This document shows positions 6,197 through 7,188 of a stretch of DNA of 7,188 nt, in pieces. This stretch comes from Deltaproteobacteria bacterium (lineage in GTDB: Bacteria > Myxococcota_A > UBA9160 > JAFDET01). Positions within the stretch are counted from its first letter, which is position 1; every line of letters begins with the position of its first letter. Below the pieces are notes generated by a model, which saw nothing but the letters and a program-made list of their open reading frames with translations, had not been told where the DNA came from and searched no databases. Both the position numbers and the translations under genes were made by a program. Where the stretch lies: positions 1 through 7,188 of the forward strand of contig JAFDET010000166.1 of NCBI GenBank assembly GCA_019310195.1, read 5' to 3'.

Positions 6197-6206
6197 GAGC
6201 TCCAAG

Positions 6207-6974
6207 ATGCGGATGTCCCATCAGCACCGTGCCGTTGCGGCGGCGGTCGCCGCCACCGTGACTCTGGCGATTGGCGGATGCGCCGGTCCTCCGGCACACC
6301 CCCACTCCCCCGGGGTCCCCGTCGTGGCGGTGGACATCGGCCACAGCCCCACGGAGCCCGGGGCCATCAGCGCTGGCGGCGTTCCCGAGCACGCGTACAA
6401 CCGCAAGCTCGCGAATGACCTGCTCACCCAGCTCCACGCCGACGGGTACACGCAGTCGTTCGTGATCAAGCCCACGGAGAAGGGCATGTCCCTTCAGGAG
6501 CGCGCGGAGTCGGCCGTCGCGCGGGGCGCGAGCATCCTGATCTCCGTCCATCACGACTCCGTGCAGCCGCGCTACCTCAAGCAGCATCGCGTGTTCGGGC
6601 GCGTCGTCGGTTACTCCGAGGGCATCTCCGGCTACTCGCTCTTCTACTCGGAAGCCGGTCACGCGGGCGACGATAGCCTGCGGCTGGCAACGGAGATCGG
6701 GCGGCAGCTGCGGGCCGCAGGCCTGACGCCCTCGCTGCACCACGCCGAGGACATCCCTGGCGAGCGCCGGGAACTGGTGGACGAGTCGCTCGGGATCTAC
6801 CGCTACGACAAGCTCATCCTCCTGCGTGCGGCGGGAATCCCGAGCGTCCTCTTCGAGGCGGGCGTGATCGTGGATCGCGACGAGGAGCGGCAGTTTCGCG
6901 ATCCGGCCTACCGCGAGCAGATCGCCCGGGCCCTCTCTCGCGCGGTCACGGCATTCGCGGAGGCGTCTCGCTGA
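6207..6974 (+). CDS. N-acetylmuramoyl-L-alanine amidase (Amidase_3), lipoprotein
   Basis: A 255-residue zinc amidase predicted to cut the bond between N-acetylmuramic acid and L-alanine in peptidoglycan. The N-terminus has a hydrophobic signal and a lipobox (AIGGC, Cys25), so it should be lipid-anchored in the periplasm or outer membrane. The catalytic domain spans about 38-252. Zinc ligands fit His46 (VDIGHS), Glu61 (VPEHAYN) and His115 (SVHHDS), and the catalytic glutamate fits Glu217 (VLFEAG). All key residues of the AmiA/AmiB/AmiC-type fold are present. There is no AMIN, SPOR or LysM targeting domain. ATG 6207 is chosen because CGGAG (6195-6199) lies seven bases upstream; ATG 6213 is a minor alternative. 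The longer frame open back to 4953 overlaps the preceding gene in another frame and is rejected. An inverted repeat sits just upstream. The next gene converges with a 14-bp gap. Confidence 0.9.
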   Translation: MRMSHQHRAVAAAVAATVTLAIGGCAGPPAHPHSPGVPVVAVDIGHSPTEPGAISAGGVPEHAYNRKLANDLLTQLHADGYTQSFVIKPTEKGMSLQERAESAVARGASILISVHHDSVQPRYLKQHRVFGRVVGYSEGISGYSLFYSEAGHAGDDSLRLATEIGRQLRAAGLTPSLHHAEDIPGERRELVDESLGIYRYDKLILLRAAGIPSVLFEAGVIVDRDEERQFRDPAYREQIARALSRAVTAFAEASR

Positions 6975-6988
6975 GCCCGCGAAGCCGG

Positions 6989-7188
6989 CTACGCCTCGTC
7001 CGGCAGGTCGAAGCGCTCGCGGTAGAAGCGGAAGCGCTCGCGAAGCTCATCGCGGTCGAGGCCCAGATCCTCGAATCGGTAGGCGAACCGCTCGCTCCGG
7101 CTCGCAGCGTGAGCGGGCAAGTGCTCTCGGCCCCCCTCGCGCGCGGCCGCATCGGCTTCGGCGCCCCTGTCCGCGCCGGCGAACGCGA
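6989..7188 (-). CDS. C-terminal part of a gene running off the right edge, possibly a sulfotransferase
   Basis: The frame is open from the right edge to a TAG at 6989-6991, giving 65 or more residues with GC-ending codons. The visible ending is rich in Arg, Glu and Phe. It includes RFAYRFEDLGLD and RFRFYRERFDLPDEA, a helix-rich tail resembling the last segment of bacterial sulfotransferase-family proteins (pattern YxxxDxGLxxxxxRxxFxxYxxRF). That resemblance is from memory and rests on the tail alone; no PAPS-binding motif is in view. No start codon is required inside the window, since the gene begins beyond it. A competing minus-strand frame (6946-7152) overlaps the amidase end and is a poorer protein. 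Confidence 0.55.
   Translation of the reverse strand, partial: AFAGADRGAEADAAAREGGREHLPAHAASRSERFAYRFEDLGLDRDELRERFRFYRERFDLPDEA

Noticed and set aside
4953..6206. Long upstream extension of the amidase frame
   Set aside because: It crosses the duplicated-domain gene in another frame and is Arg-rich without motifs. A good ribosome binding site and lipoprotein signal place the real start at 6207.
5314..6297. A 327-codon minus-strand open frame opposite the duplicated-domain gene
   Set aside because: It has no recognisable motif or start signal, while the plus strand has a ribosome binding site and a coherent duplicated domain.

Overview
The window is GC-rich and codes densely on both strands. 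It reads like a chromosomal stretch from a high-GC proteobacterium-like lineage, most plausibly a deltaproteobacterial or myxobacterial relative. Three things suggest this: a PilZ domain of the kind common in those bacteria, several lipoproteins and exported proteins, and strongly GC-ending codons. The taxonomic guess is inference only. No rRNA, tRNA, CRISPR array, transposase, phage gene or plasmid function was seen.

Layout, left to right. The window opens inside a PilZ-domain gene (2-382, +), followed one base later by a small zinc-ribbon/single-membrane-segment protein (384-704, +). A small exported helical protein (715-1185, -) converges on that pair. It shares a 93-bp divergent intergenic region with a six-segment potassium-channel-like protein (1279-1932, +). 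The channel gene converges on a minus-strand run of three genes: a Cys-rich secreted protein (4981-4262), a propeller-like lipoprotein (4180-2720) and a family 2 glycosyltransferase resembling the dolichyl-phosphate glucosyltransferase group (2684-1944). About 420 bp of non-coding DNA follows. Then come a protein made of two copies of one domain (5401-6102, +), a strong GC hairpin, and a lipoprotein N-acetylmuramoyl-L-alanine amidase (6207-6974, +). At the right edge, the C-terminus of a further minus-strand gene (6989-7188) converges on the amidase and runs out of the window.

The recognisable genes belong mostly to the cell envelope: peptidoglycan hydrolysis, sugar transfer probably to a lipid carrier, ion conductance, lipoproteins and exported proteins. 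PilZ adds a probable cyclic-di-GMP input. I see no convincing multi-gene defence, secretion or biosynthetic system. The three minus-strand genes could be one transcript, but their shared function is not evident. The most unusual items are the ungapped internal duplication in the 233-residue protein, the perfect inverted repeat just ahead of the amidase ribosome binding site, and the undescribed Cys-rich secreted and propeller-like proteins.
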